Source: Herbaspirillum rhizosphaerae
GTDB lineage: Bacteria; Pseudomonadota; Gammaproteobacteria; Burkholderiales; Burkholderiaceae_D
NCBI RefSeq assembly: GCF_001189965.1
Contig: NZ_LFLU01000008.1
Location: 62,001 to 126,000 of the forward strand
Direction of reading: 5' to 3'
Length of the DNA: 64,000 bases
Shown here: positions 61,256 to 64,000 of the stretch, in pieces
How positions within the stretch are numbered: the stretch's first letter is position 1
How the letters are laid out: each line of letters starts with the position of its first letter
Program-made: the position numbers and the translations under genes
Notes under the pieces: generated by a model
What the model saw: the letters and a program-made list of their open reading frames with translations, nothing else
What the model was told of the DNA's origin: nothing
Database searches by the model: none

Positions 61256-62070
61256 GACAGGGCTCCTTCCAGCACCATTTCAGTGGGCGCGGCAGGTTGA
61301 CGGGCGTGATGCAATTCGTCCTGCGCCTTGACCTGGTCGAGGCCGGAGTAGATCAGGTTGAGGTGGGAATCGCGCAATTCGTCGCCGCGGCCGTCGAATA
61401 CCAGCTTGCCGCCCGACAGACCGACGATGCGGTCGCCGAATTCGCGGGCGTAGTCGACCTGATGCAGGTTGCAGACCACGGTGATGCCGAGTTCGCGGCA
61501 GGCGGCGCGCAGGTATTGCAGCACCAGGCGCGAGGTTTTGGGGTCGAGGCTGGCGACCGGTTCGTCGGCCAGGATGACTTGCGGACGCTGCGCCAGGGCG
61601 CGGGCGATGCCCACGCGCTGACGCTGGCCGCCGGAGAGCGCATCGGTGCGCTGCTCCGCCTTGTGTTCCAGCTCGACGCGGCGCAGGCAATCCATCGCCA
61701 GCGCCACATCCTGGCGGCTGAACAATTGCAGGATCGAACTGAGCGTCGAGGTCTGGCCGAGCCGGCCGGTCAGTACGTTCTTCAGTACCGACAGGCGCGG
61801 CACGACGTTGTGATGCTGAAAAATCATTGCCACTTGCTGGCGCAACTTGCGGACGTTGCCGTTGCGTGCATCGGTGGCATCGAATCCGGCCGCCACCAGC
61901 TCGCCGGAAGTCGGTGTCGCCAGACCGTTGATACAGCGCAGCAAGGTCGACTTGCCGGCGCCGGACGGTCCCAGCACGACCAGGAATTCTCCGGGAGCGA
62001 CATCGAGATCGATGCCGCGCAGCACGGCATTGCTGCCGTATTGCTTGGTGAGCGAACGGATCCTGATCAT
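61252..62070 (-). CDS. phnC: phosphonate ABC transporter ATP-binding protein
   Basis: 272-residue ATPase. Walker A is GPSGAGKSTLL, the signature LSGGQRQRVGIARAL, Walker B VILADEPVASLDP and the switch histidine in VCNLHQVDYA. The start at 62070 follows a stop-start overlap with phnD; the frame is open further but that segment lies within phnD. About 25 residues follow the core, including PAAPTEMVLEGALS. Confidence 0.95.
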   Translation of the reverse strand: MIRIRSLTKQYGSNAVLRGIDLDVAPGEFLVVLGPSGAGKSTLLRCINGLATPTSGELVAAGFDATDARNGNVRKLRQQVAMIFQHHNVVPRLSVLKNVLTGRLGQTSTLSSILQLFSRQDVALAMDCLRRVELEHKAEQRTDALSGGQRQRVGIARALAQRPQVILADEPVASLDPKTSRLVLQYLRAACRELGITVVCNLHQVDYAREFGDRIVGLSGGKLVFDGRGDELRDSHLNLIYSGLDQVKAQDELHHARQPAAPTEMVLEGALS

Positions 62071-62939
62071 TTCATTGCCTTGAGGTCGAGATTGAGGATC
62101 TTGGCGGTGTCGCGCACGACGTTGTAAGCGGCGTCGTTGGTCGGCACGAAGCCGTTGAGCACGCCCTGGTCGCCCCATTCGACGTTCTTGACGTTGGCGA
62201 AGGCGGCGGCGATTTTCTTCTTCAGCTCAGGATCGAGATCCTTGCGCCAGACCATCGGCGACTCAGGGATGTCCGGCGAGGTCCAGACGATGTTGAAGTC
62301 GGCTTGCTTGACCACGCCCTTGGCGACGGCGGCGGCGAAGATGCGGTCGGCCACGGCGGCGGCGTCGACCTTCTTGTTGGCGACGGCCAGGATGCTGGCG
62401 TCATGCGAGCCGGAGAAGATCACGCGCGAGAAATACTTGCTCGGTTCAATGCCTTGCTTTTGCAGGCCGGCGGTGGGGAACAGATGGCCCGATGCCGACG
62501 ATGGATCGACGAAGGCCATGGTGTGGCCCTTCAGTTGCGGCACGGTTTCGATGCCGCTGTCCTTGCGCACGATGATCAGGCTCTTGTAGGAGCTCTTGCC
62601 GGTCTTCTTGGTTTCAGCTACGGAGAAGGCTTCGACGTTGGCGATCGAGGTCGCCAGCACATAGGAGAACGGGCCGAGATAGGCGACGTCCAGCTTCTTC
62701 GAGCGCAGCGCTTCGATGATGCCGTTGTAGTCGGTGGCGATGAAGGGCTTGACCGGCATGCCGAGCTGTTCTTGCAGGCTGTCGATGACTTTTTTGCTGT
62801 TTTCCAGCATGGCTTGCGAATCTTCAGCCGGGATCAGGCCGACGGTCAGCTGTTGGGGCTGAGCGGCGAATGCGGACGTTGCGGAAATCAGGCTAAGGCA
62901 CAAGGCCAAAGGACGGAAAAGGGCGGAGAGGCGTTTCAT
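62067..62939 (-). CDS. phnD: phosphonate ABC transporter substrate-binding protein
   Basis: 290-residue periplasmic phosphonate-binding protein. Signal peptide of about 24 residues ends SAFAAQ. The PhnD/SsuA-like fold shows LTVGLIPAEDSQAML, VAYLGPFSYVLA, and VDPSSASGHLFPTAGL, which binds the phosphonate group. AGGAG lies just before the ATG at 62939; an earlier in-frame start adds 22 unlikely residues. It is the first gene of the operon and divergent from a LysR regulator. Confidence 0.95.
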   Translation of the reverse strand: MKRLSALFRPLALCLSLISATSAFAAQPQQLTVGLIPAEDSQAMLENSKKVIDSLQEQLGMPVKPFIATDYNGIIEALRSKKLDVAYLGPFSYVLATSIANVEAFSVAETKKTGKSSYKSLIIVRKDSGIETVPQLKGHTMAFVDPSSASGHLFPTAGLQKQGIEPSKYFSRVIFSGSHDASILAVANKKVDAAAVADRIFAAAVAKGVVKQADFNIVWTSPDIPESPMVWRKDLDPELKKKIAAAFANVKNVEWGDQGVLNGFVPTNDAAYNVVRDTAKILNLDLKAMK

Positions 62940-63090
62940 GATGCTCCTGTCGGTGGTGAGTGAGGTCCGCTCCGGCTGGGGTAACCGGGACGGGCTTGTG
63001 TTCATGACCGACAGAATAGGGAGCTATTGTGACCGCTTTATTATCGATATAATCAGGAGATTGACGCTTACCTATTGATGGAATCTATAG

Positions 63091-63963
63091 ATGACGCCTT
63101 CGCAACTCCGCGCCTTTCTCGCCGTCGCCCGCAATCGCGGCTTTAGCGCCGCTGCGCGCACACTCGGCGTGAGCCAGCCGACCCTGACTTCGCAGGTGCA
63201 GGCGCTGGAGCGTCAGCACAATGTCGAGCTGTTCTACCGGCGCGGCCGCCGTCTCGACCTGACCGACACCGGCCAGCGCCTGTTGCCGATTGCACAAAAG
63301 ATCGCCGAGCTGGAGCTGGACGCCTACAACCTGCTGTACAACTCTGGCGTGCTTAACATCGGCCACCTGAAGATCGGCGCGGTCGGTCCTTTCCACGTGA
63401 TCGAAATGGTCGACGCCTATCGCCGCAAGTTTCCCAATGTGGAGCTGTCGATCCGCATGGGTAATTCGGCGGAAACCATGGCTGATCTGGAAAATTACGT
63501 CACCGACGTCGCCGTACTGGCCAGCTTCAATGACGATCCGCGTTTTATCGCGGTGCCGTATGCCGATCACGCCATCGTGGTGTTCGCCCACGTCGATCAT
63601 CCATTTGCCAAACGCGACTCGATCAGTTTGCAGGATTTGCACGGCCAGCCGATGGTGATGCGCGAACAGGGTTCGACCACGCGGCTGGCGCTGGAGAAGG
63701 TATTGAAGGAAGCCGACGTCATGCCGCGCGTGGTGATGGAAATCGGCAGCCGCGAAGCCCTGCGCGAAGCCGTGGCGCGCGGCATCGGACTGGGCACGGT
63801 GTCGGAGGCGGAGTTCGTGCCGGATCCGCGTTTCAAGCTGTTGCCGATCGAGGGCAATCCGGTCAGCACGCATACCTATATTTACTGCCTGGCGGATCGC
63901 AAGGACAGCCGGCTGGTGGCCTCGTTCCTGCAGCAGGTTTCTGCTATGCCGGCGACCGAATGA
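63091..63963 (+). CDS. LysR family regulator, divergent from the phosphonate operon
   Basis: 290-residue LysR-type regulator. The winged helix spans residues 2-60 (FLAVARNRGFSAAARTLGVSQPTLTSQVQ), followed by a PBP-like effector domain containing SIRMGNSAETMADLENY. It is transcribed away from phnD across a 151-base gap, so it probably controls phnDCE, the dehydrogenase and phnX, sensing phosphonate or a breakdown product such as phosphonoacetaldehyde or acetaldehyde. The regulatory role is inferred from position; similar LysR genes lie beside phosphonate catabolic operons in betaproteobacteria. Confidence 0.9.
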   Translation: MTPSQLRAFLAVARNRGFSAAARTLGVSQPTLTSQVQALERQHNVELFYRRGRRLDLTDTGQRLLPIAQKIAELELDAYNLLYNSGVLNIGHLKIGAVGPFHVIEMVDAYRRKFPNVELSIRMGNSAETMADLENYVTDVAVLASFNDDPRFIAVPYADHAIVVFAHVDHPFAKRDSISLQDLHGQPMVMREQGSTTRLALEKVLKEADVMPRVVMEIGSREALREAVARGIGLGTVSEAEFVPDPRFKLLPIEGNPVSTHTYIYCLADRKDSRLVASFLQQVSAMPATE

Positions 63964-64000
63964 AGGTGTCCATCAGTTCCAGGATGGCAGCGGCCTGTTC
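63944..64000 (-). CDS. 3' end of an unidentified gene (partial)
   Basis: The minus strand is open from the window edge to a TAG at 63946-63944, giving the C-terminal residues EQAAAILELMDTFIRSPA. The codons fit local usage and a new gene is expected here, but eighteen residues do not identify a family. It would overlap the 3' end of the LysR gene by 20 bases, convergently. Low confidence because a short open end can be chance. Confidence 0.3.
   Translation of the reverse strand, partial: EQAAAILELMDTFIRSPA

Noticed and set aside
62990..63075. TATCGATA palindrome in the phnD-LysR gap considered as the LysR operator.
   Set aside because: An 8-base palindrome is not enough and does not show a clear T-N11-A site; left unannotated.

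Overview
The window looks like a chromosomal segment of a GC-rich betaproteobacterium, most like Herbaspirillum/Oxalobacteraceae. This placement is inferred from gene content and protein style; no 16S rRNA or other marker is present. Coding density is high. I see no tRNA, rRNA, transposase, integrase or CRISPR array.

Layout. 1-9.1 kb: metabolic and transport genes: the end of a CidA/LrgA-LrgB pair, a TauE-type exporter, a MocR/PdxR regulator divergent from a GNAT acetyltransferase and an EamA exporter, an alpha/beta hydrolase divergent from a LysR regulator, an AlaC-type aminotransferase and a CopD-type membrane protein. 9.3-20.2 kb: a MOSC protein, an orphan amino-acid binding protein, a histone-H1-like protein, an M14 peptidase/hydrolase pair, galU and pgm (UDP-glucose supply), and several small stress-type or unknown genes. 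20.2-24.5 kb: a cation/proton antiporter, a methyl-accepting chemotaxis protein with a candidate sigma-28 promoter, and three small disordered proteins, two of them tiny proline-rich paralogues.

24.68-47.85 kb: a cobalamin riboswitch followed by about 20 tightly packed same-strand genes: cbtB, cbtA, a [2Fe-2S] ferredoxin, cobN, a ChlI/ChlD fusion, cbiE, a cbiX-cbiC fusion, cbiD, cbiL, cbiF, cbiG, a cobJ-cobK fusion, cobW, cobO, cbiA/cobB, bluB, cobU, cbiB, cobC and cbiP. Most neighbours overlap by 4-14 bases or lie within 25 bases, so this is almost certainly one operon. It mixes anaerobic-route hallmarks (CbiX, CbiD, CbiG) with aerobic-route hallmarks (CobN, CobW, BluB). It lacks cbiT, cobS and cobT within the window. 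Its CobW lacks the family's CxCC motif, and its CobN carries a 34-residue insert with 20 histidines.

48.8-58.1 kb: a chaperone-usher fimbrial locus built around DUF1120 proteins. One operon reads DUF1120 subunit, chaperone, usher, terminal subunit. Five further DUF1120 genes surround it. All six have two core cysteines and a penultimate tyrosine, as pilins do. Three carry the same 264-bp promoter/leader/signal-peptide block at about 95% identity, attached to divergent central regions. I regard this array of alternative pilins as the most interesting system here.

58.4-64 kb: a phosphonate module, phnD-phnC-phnE, an iron alcohol dehydrogenase and phnX, divergent from a LysR regulator. There is no phnW, which suggests that 2-hydroxyethylphosphonate rather than 2-aminoethylphosphonate is the substrate.
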